NCBI GenBank assembly: GCA_902571425.1
Contig: CACGBZ010000002.1
Location: 62,001-126,000 of the forward strand
Length of the DNA: 64,000 nt
Direction: 5' to 3'
Source: an uncultured Pelagibacteraceae bacterium
GTDB taxonomy: Bacteria > Pseudomonadota > Alphaproteobacteria > Pelagibacterales > Pelagibacteraceae
In this document: positions 41,666-50,308 of the stretch, in pieces
Layout of the letters: each line of letters opens with the position of its first letter
Position numbering within the stretch: position 1 is the stretch's first letter
Position numbers and translations under genes: made by a program
Notes under the pieces: model-generated
The model's database searches: none
What the model was told of the DNA's origin: nothing
The model's input: the letters and a program-made list of their open reading frames with translations, nothing else

Positions 41666-42543
41666 CCTTTCACAGCTCCAGCAGTTAAACCACTAATAAC
41701 CTGTCTTTGGAAAAACATAACAAGCATAAATAAAGGTGCAGTAGCAGATACAACCGCAGAAACTGCCCACATTAAATTTCCCTCATGTTGATTAGTACCT
41801 AAATAACTTTGTATTTTTGGAACCATGGTATGATTTTCTTGATTGAGTAGTAATGCTGTTACGGTAAAATCATTATAAGCTAACATTAAACTAAATAATC
41901 CCGCTGTAATTACTCCAGGCCACATCACAGGCATAATAATATGCCTAAAAGCTTGAAAATACGAACAACCATCTATTAAAGCACTTTCGTCAAGCTCTTT
42001 AGGAACTGTTTTAAAAAAGGAGTAGAGTAACCATAGTGTAAAAGGTTGATTTATAGCAACCAAAACAACAATTGTAGTTGGAAGAATTCCCCAAATCTGT
42101 AATTCAAAGAAAGGAAAAAGATATCCTGATACTAAAGTTATATGCGGCATAGCTCTAAAAATTAAAGCTGCCATTAAAATCCAAAAAGCATATTTCTCTG
42201 TTGATCTTGAAAGAGCATATGCTCCTAAAGTTCCTAAAAACAAAGAAATACTTACAACAAATACTGTAACTATGATTGTATTTTTTGATGCTTTCCAAAA
42301 TTCACCTTCAGTCCAAGCTTGTGTATAGGCATTAGTTGTAAATTTACCGCCTGTTTCAATTAGGGTATTAAACGCTGATATTGCATACCACCAATCAGAT
42401 CTAGAAAAGAAATCGGCTCTTACTTTAAATGATCCCCAAAAAGTCCATATAAAAGGGAAGCAAGCAATTAACAACCAAGTGATTATAAAAATAGTGTTAA
42501 AAGTTTTTAAACGAGTTGATTTTGTATCTAGTCCATAATCCAT
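41662..42543 (-). CDS. sugar-type ABC transporter permease (MalG/UgpE class)
   Basis: A 293-residue protein with six hydrophobic helices. The ATPase-docking EAA loop is visible as LDESALIDGCSYFQAFRHIIMPVMWPG, and the C-terminus LTAGAVKG is characteristic of MalG-type permeases. It starts six bases after its MalF-like partner. Together with the binding protein at 43629 it forms a carbohydrate or polyol importer; no ATPase gene lies in this operon. Confidence 0.94.
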   Translation of the reverse strand: MDYGLDTKSTRLKTFNTIFIITWLLIACFPFIWTFWGSFKVRADFFSRSDWWYAISAFNTLIETGGKFTTNAYTQAWTEGEFWKASKNTIIVTVFVVSISLFLGTLGAYALSRSTEKYAFWILMAALIFRAMPHITLVSGYLFPFFELQIWGILPTTIVVLVAINQPFTLWLLYSFFKTVPKELDESALIDGCSYFQAFRHIIMPVMWPGVITAGLFSLMLAYNDFTVTALLLNQENHTMVPKIQSYLGTNQHEGNLMWAVSAVVSATAPLFMLVMFFQRQVISGLTAGAVKG

Positions 42544-42549
42544 AATTAT

Positions 42550-43578
42550 CTATCTCGCTGTTTTAAATTCTTTCCAAGTTCTAATTAATACTGGTGCTAG
42601 TAGAATAGCTATACCAATAATAGTCATCATTGAAGTAGCTGCAGCAGAACCAAATAATATTACTTCCTCATTAACTAAATTGTCATAGATTAACCAAGAT
42701 AAAGATTGTGCACTTCCTTCAGCGCTAAAACCTATAATGGGTTCAAATACTCTAAAGTTATCCATTAAAGAAATCAAAGCAACAAATGTGACTACAGGAT
42801 AAATATGAGGTAAGACTATATGTTTAATTCTTTGAAATCTTGAGGCTCCATCTATAATTGCAGCTTCAATTGGTTCTTGAGGGACTGTTTGAAGTGCTGC
42901 ATAAAAAACCACAAAGGCAAAAGGGGAGTGATGCCATATTCCGTAAATAATTATTGTTATCCATGTCAATGTTTTTGATGATTTAAGTGATAAATAAGGA
43001 TCATTCATTAAATTTTGAATATTTGCTCCAATTATTCCTTGAGAATCTATCATCCAAAATAATACTAATGATCCAACTAGTGGTGTGACAATCATTGGTA
43101 AAATCGTGCCAAAGATTAAAGGTCCTCTAATTTTTCTAGCAACAGCATTTAAACTTAATGCAATAATAAATCCTAAGAGGAGTACATTTGGTGTAACAAA
43201 CAAACAATAAGTTAAAGTAAATATCAGAGCTTTATAAAAGGGCAGATTGGTTACCTGGTCTACAAAAGCACCAAAACTTTCAGTTTCATCCCAAAATTTT
43301 TTTATTTCTTCAACTGCTAAATGATTTCGATCAGTATAAGTGCCAAAACCATTAAATTTTCCAAGAGGCTTTGCTTCTCTAATTTTCGAGGTTTCTTCGT
43401 TATCTACGACAATTGAAACGGTACATCCAAAAGGGTCACATTTTTTAACTTCTTTTACTACTTGATCATGCTGCGCATAGAATGATTGAATTCCAGTAGA
43501 TATAATTGGTAGCCCAATAAACAGGATCATTGCTAAACCTGTAGGTAAGAAAAACCAGAAAAAAGTTTTATTAGGCAT
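42550..43578 (-). CDS. sugar-type ABC transporter permease (MalF/UgpA class)
   Basis: A 342-residue permease. After the first helix comes a periplasmic insert (about 35-110) with a CDPFGC cysteine pair, then the permease domain with EAA loop PIEAAIIDGASRFQRIKHIVLPHIYP. The insert is unusual for short MalF homologues and a similar Cys-bearing insert occurs in the other importer at 51689. The translated start follows a hairpin (43592-43614) placed after the binding-protein gene. Confidence 0.93.
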   Translation of the reverse strand: MPNKTFFWFFLPTGLAMILFIGLPIISTGIQSFYAQHDQVVKEVKKCDPFGCTVSIVVDNEETSKIREAKPLGKFNGFGTYTDRNHLAVEEIKKFWDETESFGAFVDQVTNLPFYKALIFTLTYCLFVTPNVLLLGFIIALSLNAVARKIRGPLIFGTILPMIVTPLVGSLVLFWMIDSQGIIGANIQNLMNDPYLSLKSSKTLTWITIIIYGIWHHSPFAFVVFYAALQTVPQEPIEAAIIDGASRFQRIKHIVLPHIYPVVTFVALISLMDNFRVFEPIIGFSAEGSAQSLSWLIYDNLVNEEVILFGSAAATSMMTIIGIAILLAPVLIRTWKEFKTAR

Positions 43579-43591
43579 TTAAATATTGATT

Positions 43592-43614
43592 AAGTGGGGA
43601 GTAAATCCCCACTT
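43592..43614 (-). terminator. intercistronic hairpin after the sugar-binding-protein gene
   Basis: A perfect 9-bp stem, AAGTGGGGA (43592-43600) / TCCCCACTT (43606-43614), has a 5-base loop. It lies between the binding protein and permease genes on the minus strand. It has no real U-run, so it probably stabilises the upstream message end or gives only partial termination. Confidence 0.6.
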
Positions 43615-43628
43615 ATAAGTTTTAGATT

Positions 43629-44849
43629 TTATAGAAAGCCTTGTTCTTTAGCCTTACTAATGTAAGCAGCCTCAACATCTTTCAATGCTTGTTCAGCTGA
43701 CTCTTTACCCTGTAAAAATTCAACAATCTCACTTCCTAATGCACCATGCATTAAACCCATTTGCGGTAACATTGGATATGGTTTTGCTCCCATTTTTACA
43801 GCTTCGATAACACCAATAGATTTTGGTCCTGGTACAAATCCTTCTACTAACCAAACGGCTTGATCAGCAGCGTCAGCAACCATCTTTTTATTTGATGCCG
43901 CGTGAGCTAAAGCTCTAAATGTTGCCTCAGCATCTGCATCAGTTCTATTTTTTGCAAGTGTGAAACCATCCCACCACAATGTTGCAGCTGGAATATTTCC
44001 TCCACCCACAGTAGCAGGTCCAGTTAGTTTTGTTGCTTTTGTAATGTTAGGATCACCTTCATCATCTAGAAGAGTTCCTGATCTAGATGCCCATAATGTC
44101 ATCAATGCAACATTTCCAGATTCCCATTCTACTTTAATTGCTTCACTATCATGAGTTAAGTAATCAGGGTTACTCAATTCAGACAATTTTTTTAACATAT
44201 TTAAAGTAGCAACGCCTTTAGCATTATTAATATTAGGCTCTGCGCTTCCAGATTTAAAGAATTCACCACCGTGACCAATAAACATGTTCACAAATTCTTC
44301 TGCTAAATTCCAACCTGCTTTGTATGCAGCTGCGTAAGGATATTGCATTTTACCTGAAGCTCTAATTTTTTCAGATGCTGCAACTACTTCCTCGTATGTT
44401 TTTGGTACAGCTATACCCATATCTTTTAATACATCTTCTCTATAATATAAGTGTTGAGTATTAGCCATAAATGCTACAGCCATTACTTTTCCATCAATTG
44501 TAATTAATTGAGAATCTTGAATTCCTTTTCCATATTTTTTAACAAGATCATCTAGTGGTCTTATCAAATCTTGGTTCATCAAAGGAACAATTGAACTATT
44601 AGCTGCAATTCTTGCTGAAAACTCAGATGGATTTGCAGTCAAAGCTGGCACAGCGATTTTATTATGCTCAGATGAGTGAGTCACTTTAAAATCAGCACTT
44701 CCTTTACATTGTTTAGAAGTTTCAACGAAAGTTCTTAATGCAGGAAAATCATTAGCCAAAATATTTATCGAACCACTTTTTATGTTACAATCTGCAAATG
44801 CAGAAGTTCCAAAAAGTAGAAACAATAAAGTAACTAGTATTTTTCTCAT
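43629..44849 (-). CDS. sugar-type ABC transporter substrate-binding protein (family 1)
   Basis: A 406-residue exported protein with signal peptide MRKILVTLLFLLFGTSAFA and the family-1 binding-protein pattern (AVPALTANPSEFSARIAAN, PLDDLVKKYG, MAVAFMANTQHLYYREDVLKDMGIAVPKTYEEVV). A perfect TATAAT on the minus strand and a GAGAG purine tract lie upstream. The ligand is probably a sugar, polyol or glycosylated osmolyte. Its operon continues with two permeases and a HAD-like protein but has no ATPase. Confidence 0.94.
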   Translation of the reverse strand: MRKILVTLLFLLFGTSAFADCNIKSGSINILANDFPALRTFVETSKQCKGSADFKVTHSSEHNKIAVPALTANPSEFSARIAANSSIVPLMNQDLIRPLDDLVKKYGKGIQDSQLITIDGKVMAVAFMANTQHLYYREDVLKDMGIAVPKTYEEVVAASEKIRASGKMQYPYAAAYKAGWNLAEEFVNMFIGHGGEFFKSGSAEPNINNAKGVATLNMLKKLSELSNPDYLTHDSEAIKVEWESGNVALMTLWASRSGTLLDDEGDPNITKATKLTGPATVGGGNIPAATLWWDGFTLAKNRTDADAEATFRALAHAASNKKMVADAADQAVWLVEGFVPGPKSIGVIEAVKMGAKPYPMLPQMGLMHGALGSEIVEFLQGKESAEQALKDVEAAYISKAKEQGFL

Positions 44850-44922
44850 ATGTTTTCTCTCTATTTTTTGTTGTTAAATTATAATTTACGTTAGAAAACT
44901 ATATCCACTCCCGAAATAGAAG

Positions 44923-44946
44923 AAAAGTGATAATTAAATCACTTTT
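44923..44946 (-). terminator. terminator-like hairpin at the end of the MetE-core-like gene
   Basis: A perfect 9-bp inverted repeat, AAAAGTGAT (44923-44931) / ATCACTTTT (44938-44946), straddles the stop codon of the minus-strand gene and ends in a T-rich tail (TTTTCTTCTATTT on the minus strand). It would separate that operon from the binding-protein gene 85 bases further on. Confidence 0.55.
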
Positions 44947-46061
44947 GACGCAAGTTCCGCACCCTTTACCAGAGACTCAAGTTTTTTATAAACTATATTT
45001 TCGTCCACATTACCAAATCCAGCAAAGGTACTAAACCCACAGTCAGTTCCTGCTAATAATTGTTCAGCATCAATGACTTTAGAAAAGGTTAAAATTCTAT
45101 TTTTTACAACTTCGGGATGTTCTACGAAATTTGTTGTAGAATCTATTACACCTGGAGAAATTATTTTGTCTCTTGGAATTTTTAAATTTTCAAAAATTTG
45201 CCACTCATGAGAATGTCTTGGATTAGACGACTCAATTAAATAAGTCTGTACATTAGCTTTCAATGCAATTGGCATTATCTTTTCTAAAGGAATATCATGT
45301 AGATGAGGCCCTTCATAATTTCCCCAACAGATATGTAGTCTTATATTAGAGCTGTCAATATTATTGATAGCATTATTTAGACATTCTATTTGTTTTTCAG
45401 CTCTAATTAGAAATTCCTTTTCAGATAAATCTTTAAAAGTCATATGTCTAGCGAGAGCCAGATCTGGACAATCTAACTGAAGTTTTAATCCGTTTGAGGT
45501 AATTTCTTCATATTCATCTTTCATAAGTTTGGACAAATTTTCTAAATATTCATCATCATTTTTATAATATTTATTTGGTAAAAAAGCAGAAATAACTCCA
45601 GGAGAAGCAGCGTTCATGAAACCATCTTTGTGATTATTTTTTTCTAACGCTTGCTTAAAATTATTAATATCTTTTGTTAGGGAAGTTTTATCTTTGATTT
45701 TTAATTCGCTTGTACAACATGGTCTTGTATAAGTTGGAGTACCACCTGTTCTTGCAATTCTTTCTTTGAAAGATGGAAAGTCATCTAAATCTTTTGGTGC
45801 TTTTCTTTCACTCTCTCCAGAAAATCCATCAATTCTATCCTTAACATAAGTGGCATAACTAATCTTAGACATTTCGCCATCGCTAATATAATCAATTCCA
45901 ACCTCTATTTGTTTTTTAACGATGTTGTTTACGTCTTTTTGAACGACTTTATCAAACTGATTAAAATCTAATTGTTCTTTTTGATCTTTTTTAAACAAGA
46001 GTTCAGATAATTCATTTGATCTAGGTAAACTTCCCACATGTGTTGTTTTAATTTTAGTCAT
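44934..46061 (-). CDS. cobalamin-independent methionine synthase-like protein (MetE C-terminal/core-MetE type)
   Basis: A 375-residue protein equal to the catalytic C-terminal half of MetE, beginning TTHVGSLPRSNEL. Zinc ligands are visible as His and Cys in LRLHICWGNYEGPH and a second Cys in LLAGTDCGFSTF; the active-site Asp is in VGIDYISDGEMSK. The N-terminal folate-binding half is missing, so the methyl donor is probably not methyl-tetrahydrofolate triglutamate; a corrinoid protein or a small methylated compound is possible. It is the third gene of an operon with a bicupin and a SnoaL-like protein, so it may be a catabolic methyltransferase. Confidence 0.88.
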   Translation of the reverse strand: MTKIKTTHVGSLPRSNELSELLFKKDQKEQLDFNQFDKVVQKDVNNIVKKQIEVGIDYISDGEMSKISYATYVKDRIDGFSGESERKAPKDLDDFPSFKERIARTGGTPTYTRPCCTSELKIKDKTSLTKDINNFKQALEKNNHKDGFMNAASPGVISAFLPNKYYKNDDEYLENLSKLMKDEYEEITSNGLKLQLDCPDLALARHMTFKDLSEKEFLIRAEKQIECLNNAINNIDSSNIRLHICWGNYEGPHLHDIPLEKIMPIALKANVQTYLIESSNPRHSHEWQIFENLKIPRDKIISPGVIDSTTNFVEHPEVVKNRILTFSKVIDAEQLLAGTDCGFSTFAGFGNVDENIVYKKLESLVKGAELASKVI

Positions 46062-46064
46062 AAT

Positions 46065-47027
46065 TTATTTCATTAAAATTTGTTTCCAAATCGCAACCTC
46101 ATCAAACAAAACCCATTCTCTTATAACATTTCCATTAATTATTTCCGCATGGTTTATCCCCATTATAAAAATATTTTTATTTGATTTTTCTCCAAAATCT
46201 AAAGTGTCTTTAGAATGACTACCTTCTAAAAACCATCTTATTGATGCTTTTGGATTTTTATCTGACTCCTCCAAATAACCAACATGTTCTATTGAGAACT
46301 TTATATTACTTAAAGTATTTTTTAAATTATTCCAAAATTTGACAATATCCTCTCTTCCATGTCCTATTTTATTTCCAGGCCAATAGACAGTTGCAGCTCT
46401 TGCATAATCTGAAAAATCATAGTTATTTTTAAAGATATTTTTCAATATTTTTGAGTAATTTCCTCCAGCAGACTCATTAGGCACAATGCCTTGTTTATAA
46501 TCTGATTTCATCTCAGAGCTTGAATTGAATAATGGTTGCGCTTTGTCAGCACCACCTTCTTTATCAATAATCATTTGTGCAAATTCTTTTGGTGTAAATC
46601 CTATTTGTCTTACCATTGCACCTTGATCACGGACAATCCATTCATCATAGACTTGATTATTTTTGCAAGCACAATCAGCAATTACTCTATAGTAAATCTC
46701 TTTACCAGTTGGTTTACCATATGAGCCATCACCAAGATGTGTTCCTTTACTTAAAATTCTGTGAGATGAATGATAACCCACATCATCATTTCCATTCCAG
46801 ATTACATCTTCACCAAGCAACTGTCTGTTAGGAAATTCTTTTAAGGTTGCATAAGTTGCATCAATTACAGGTTTGTTTCCATAAGTAACTCCAAATGGAG
46901 ATCTAACAGGAATATTATCAGTGTAAAATTGAGCAATAGACTCAACATCTTTGTTTTCCCAAATTTGTTTAGTTATTTTAAGAATATAATCAGTAAAGTT
47001 TTTATATTTTTGATCAAATCCTTTCAT
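46065..47027 (-). CDS. double SnoaL-like (NTF2-fold) protein
   Basis: A 320-residue protein made of two SnoaL/ester-cyclase-like domains, about 5-140 and 180-320; both end with a similar strand (VYDEWIVRDQGAMVRQIG and VIREWVLFDEVAIWKQIL). I place the start at 47027, where ATG overlaps the stop of the bicupin gene (TAATG), instead of 30 bases upstream inside that gene. A related two-domain protein is encoded divergently at 48022. It could be an isomerase or cyclase-like enzyme for a sugar-derived compound. The function is not known. Confidence 0.84.
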   Translation of the reverse strand: MKGFDQKYKNFTDYILKITKQIWENKDVESIAQFYTDNIPVRSPFGVTYGNKPVIDATYATLKEFPNRQLLGEDVIWNGNDDVGYHSSHRILSKGTHLGDGSYGKPTGKEIYYRVIADCACKNNQVYDEWIVRDQGAMVRQIGFTPKEFAQMIIDKEGGADKAQPLFNSSSEMKSDYKQGIVPNESAGGNYSKILKNIFKNNYDFSDYARAATVYWPGNKIGHGREDIVKFWNNLKNTLSNIKFSIEHVGYLEESDKNPKASIRWFLEGSHSKDTLDFGEKSNKNIFIMGINHAEIINGNVIREWVLFDEVAIWKQILMK

Positions 47028-47971
47028 TAGATTTGAGTTACACAATTTAAGTAACAATCCTCTTGTTCATTTATCTTTATATTAACATTTGAATTAATTG
47101 GTATAGAAATTGTATCTTTAGGATTTAAAATACATTGAAAATCATCAATCATAATTTCCCACTTACCAGTTCTTGAAAACAATATTGTAGGTTTTTCAAA
47201 CTTTAAATTAGTTATTTGTCCGTTTTTGCATTTTAAAATTGAAAGGTTAAATCCAGTGTCTTGATTTATTAATGGAGCGTATTCTTTATTTTCAAATTTA
47301 TTTCCAAGAATTTGAATTAAATTAAAATTATCGTTTATTTTATTAACTTCTTTAGAATTTTCATTATTTTTACATATAAACTTTTCTAGCTGATCTAGTT
47401 TGTAATTATCAAATTTTTTTATTTCTTCTTCAGAAATTGGTTCAAGAATACTTTTCCCTTTTGGAATTTCATTTAAAGATAAATCAATTAATGAATTATC
47501 ATTTAAAAGCGCCATACCTGTTTTTTTTGCTTTTTCTAAGACACTTGGAACCCAAGTTATTATTCCAGGATCGTCTCCACCTAAAACTACAAAAATTAAA
47601 CCTTCTTCATCACCCACATTTTCAAATGCTCTAAACATATTTGTGGGCATAGAGATAATATCTCCAGTACTTAATATTGTTTCATCTTTGCCTTTAGCTC
47701 CCCAATAAAATTTCCATTTACCAGAATAAATAATAAAAACTTCTGCAGTTGTATGGCTATGTAAACCAGAACCATTTTTAGGCATAGCAGACACAGCACC
47801 TAGATTAAAACTATGTGGCATTGGTATTTTAACAAATTGTTTACTATCTTCTGCGACACCTGGGCCTACAATAGAATAATTTTTTCTTTCTTTATGACCA
47901 TCCATCTTGCCCTCAACAAATGGCAAAGTACTAGGAACAAGATCTTTAAATTTAGCTAATCGATTATTCAT
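47027..47971 (-). CDS. bicupin domain protein
   Basis: A 314-residue protein with two cupin barrels. The first (about 40-140) has GSGLHSHTTAEVFIIYSGKWKFYWG and the second motif MPTNMFRAFENVGDEE; the histidines of the first would bind a metal. The second barrel (about 220-310, GKWEIMIDDFQCILNPKDTISIP) lacks the metal residues and is probably structural. It resembles sugar-isomerase, oxygenase and binding cupins. It is the first gene of the minus-strand operon and divergent from the second SnoaL gene. Confidence 0.86.
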   Translation of the reverse strand: MNNRLAKFKDLVPSTLPFVEGKMDGHKERKNYSIVGPGVAEDSKQFVKIPMPHSFNLGAVSAMPKNGSGLHSHTTAEVFIIYSGKWKFYWGAKGKDETILSTGDIISMPTNMFRAFENVGDEEGLIFVVLGGDDPGIITWVPSVLEKAKKTGMALLNDNSLIDLSLNEIPKGKSILEPISEEEIKKFDNYKLDQLEKFICKNNENSKEVNKINDNFNLIQILGNKFENKEYAPLINQDTGFNLSILKCKNGQITNLKFEKPTILFSRTGKWEIMIDDFQCILNPKDTISIPINSNVNIKINEQEDCYLNCVTQI

Positions 47972-48021
47972 ATTTTTTTAAACTATATTTTGTGATAGTA
48001 AAATTATCTAACAAAAAATAT

Positions 48022-49107
48022 ATGCAAATAGAACAATTTGATACAGGTCTTAAGGGTCAAGAGAAAGTAGAAAAAATAGTCATCTCACCAGAAGAAAATT
48101 ATAAGTACAAACAATTTGTCAGAAAATATTTAAATTCGATAGTAAATGACGGTATCTCTAAACTTGATCAAAACCTTAAAAATGCGTTTTCTCAGAATAT
48201 TAATGTTAATTGTTTTTACCCATTAAATGAATTTATAGGAGTTGATGATTTTAAGGAAAAATTTTGGAAACCTCTTTTTAATTCATTTCCTGATCTTGAA
48301 AGAAGAGAGCAAATAGTAATTAGTGGCGCTTTTAGAGATAAAATTCAAGTAGGTTCAATTTCTTCATTATCAGGAGTGTTTAAAAATACTTGGTTGGGCA
48401 TTCAACCTAATAATAAAATGGTAAACTTAAAGTGTTGTGAAATTCATCAGCTCAAAGATGGTAAAATTATTGAGAGTTATATTTTAATCGATCTAATTGA
48501 TCTATTAATCCAAACTGGAGCTAATCCAATTAATCTTTCAAGAGGATCTGAAGGAAATTGGTTAAATCCAATTAACACAGATGGTGTAAATTTTTTTGAA
48601 AAAGATATGGAAATTTCTAAAGCAAGTTTAGAGCAATCTCTTATCATGCAGAGAAGTTTAAATATAAAACCTGAATTAGAGGTTTCTTCTGATAAAGATC
48701 TTAAGGAAAGATTAATAAACCATCCACAAAAAGATTTTTGGCATAAAAAAATGATTTGGTATGGACCAAGTGGTATTGGAACTGCCAGATCTTTAGAGGG
48801 ATTTGTAGACAATCACCAATTACCTTTTAGAAAAACTTTTAAGGAAAGAAATTATTGGAAACTTGGCCATTATTGTGAGTTAGGGGATGGAAAATTTTCT
48901 TTAACAGCAGGATGGAATAGTATTCAGGCAATATATGGAACTGAGGATTGGTTAGGATATAAATCTGAAAACCAAAAAGTAACTATGAGAGTAATGGACT
49001 TTTATCACCATGATGAAGGAAAAATTCGTGAAAACTGGGTTCCAATTGATATAATCCACATATTAAAACAAATTGGAGTTGATGTTTTAGAAAGTATAAA
49101 AAAATAA
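48022..49107 (+). CDS. double SnoaL-like (NTF2-fold) protein, divergent partner
   Basis: A 361-residue protein with two related domains whose C-terminal halves align by eye: LKDGKIIESYILIDLIDLL at about 140-160 and HDEGKIRENWVPIDIIHIL near the end. I chose the ATG at 48022 because the extra ten residues from the GTG at 47992 look unlike protein. It is paralogous to the gene at 46065 in architecture and linked to the bicupin. MalK-type ATPase follows after one base, so it belongs to the transporter operon. The function is unknown. Confidence 0.84.
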   Translation: MQIEQFDTGLKGQEKVEKIVISPEENYKYKQFVRKYLNSIVNDGISKLDQNLKNAFSQNINVNCFYPLNEFIGVDDFKEKFWKPLFNSFPDLERREQIVISGAFRDKIQVGSISSLSGVFKNTWLGIQPNNKMVNLKCCEIHQLKDGKIIESYILIDLIDLLIQTGANPINLSRGSEGNWLNPINTDGVNFFEKDMEISKASLEQSLIMQRSLNIKPELEVSSDKDLKERLINHPQKDFWHKKMIWYGPSGIGTARSLEGFVDNHQLPFRKTFKERNYWKLGHYCELGDGKFSLTAGWNSIQAIYGTEDWLGYKSENQKVTMRVMDFYHHDEGKIRENWVPIDIIHILKQIGVDVLESIKK

Positions 49108-49108
49108 A

Positions 49109-50164
49109 ATGGCTAACATAAAATTTACTGGAGTACACAAATCATTTGGATCTAATAAAATAATAACAGATTTTAATCTTTTAGGGAAAGAAGATGAGTT
49201 TCTTGTATTAGTTGGACCATCAGGGTGTGGAAAATCAACTCTTCTAAGAATGATTGCTGGATTAGAAAAAATAGATGAAGGTGAAATCTTTATTAATGAT
49301 CAAAAAATCAATGAACTTCATCCTTCGAAACGTCAAACTGCAATGGTTTTTCAATCTTACGCTCTTTATCCTCATATGAATGTTTATGAAAACATGTCTT
49401 TTGGTCTAAAAATTGAGAAAAGACCAAAAGAGGAAATAAATACAAAAGTAATGCAAGCTGCAAAAATTTTAAAAATTGAAGAGCTATTAGAGCGAAAACC
49501 AAAACAATTATCTGGAGGTCAAAGACAAAGAGTGGCGATAGGAAGAGCTATTACAAGAAATCCAAAGATATTTTTGTTTGATGAACCTTTATCTAACTTA
49601 GATGCTGCATTAAGAGCTGAAATGAGGGTTGAAATATCTAAATTACACAACCAGATCAAAACAAATATGATTTATGTGACTCATGACCAAGTGGAAGCTA
49701 TGACACTAGCAGACCGAATAGTTATTTTAAATCAAGGAAATATTGAACAGGTTGGTACTCCTGAGGAAATTTATAATGATCCGGCAAATATTTTTGTTGC
49801 ACAATTTATAGGCACACCCAAAATGAATATTTTAGAAGTAAACGAGGAAAATATTATTTCAGACAATACAATTAAATTGTTAAGTAATGATATCCAGTTT
49901 GACAATTTAAAATTAAAAAAATCAAAACATTTTGTGGGTATTAGACCTGAACATTTAAAATCTAATCAAAATACAAAATTCACTTTCAACCCTGAAATAG
50001 AATTAATAGAAAATCTTGGTAATGAAAAAATTGTATATATGAAAAAAGATGAACACCAATTAAGTGCAAAAATTCCAAGCAATGTTGAAATAGGAAGTTC
50101 CATGGGTTTTGATCTAAATGATATTTTTATTTTTGATAAAAATGGAAAAAGATTAAAATCATAA
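49109..50164 (+). CDS. ugpC: sugar-type ABC transporter ATP-binding protein (MalK/UgpC class)
   Basis: A 351-residue ATPase: Walker A GPSGCGKST, signature LSGGQRQRVAIGRA, Walker B IFLFDEPLSNLDAALRAEMR and switch His in YVTHDQVEAM; the C-terminal TOBE/OB domain is normal length (FVGIRPEHL). It lies one base after the SnoaL gene and 144 bases before the binding protein. It is the only sugar-type ATPase in the region, so it may energise both the 50309-54131 importer and the ATPase-less cassette at 41662-44849. Confidence 0.95.
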   Translation: MANIKFTGVHKSFGSNKIITDFNLLGKEDEFLVLVGPSGCGKSTLLRMIAGLEKIDEGEIFINDQKINELHPSKRQTAMVFQSYALYPHMNVYENMSFGLKIEKRPKEEINTKVMQAAKILKIEELLERKPKQLSGGQRQRVAIGRAITRNPKIFLFDEPLSNLDAALRAEMRVEISKLHNQIKTNMIYVTHDQVEAMTLADRIVILNQGNIEQVGTPEEIYNDPANIFVAQFIGTPKMNILEVNEENIISDNTIKLLSNDIQFDNLKLKKSKHFVGIRPEHLKSNQNTKFTFNPEIELIENLGNEKIVYMKKDEHQLSAKIPSNVEIGSSMGFDLNDIFIFDKNGKRLKS

Positions 50165-50228
50165 CACAACCTATAATTGACTAATTTCAAATTTTTACCA
50201 TTTTTTTGAATAATTAACATGTATCAAT

Positions 50229-50245
50229 CACATACCTGATATGTG
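50229..50245 (+). promoter_or_regulatory. possible operator palindrome upstream of the second binding-protein gene
   Basis: CACATA (50229-50234) and TATGTG (50240-50245) form an inverted repeat with a 5-bp spacer in the 144-base gap between the ATPase and the binding protein. The centre lies about 70 bases before the start codon, suitable for a dimeric regulator. The strong ribosome site AGGAGGGG follows at 50299-50306. No LacI-type gene lies nearby. Confidence 0.4.
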
Positions 50246-50308
50246 TCAGTCTTGTCTTTGCTAAATAGAATCAATTTAATATAGTTTTAAATATTAATAG
50301 GAGGGGAA

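Noticed and set aside
46536..46831. Plus-strand frames with many His and Phe residues opposite the SnoaL-like gene
   Set aside because: They are antisense to a well-conserved coding region, overlap each other in different frames and show no family resemblance.
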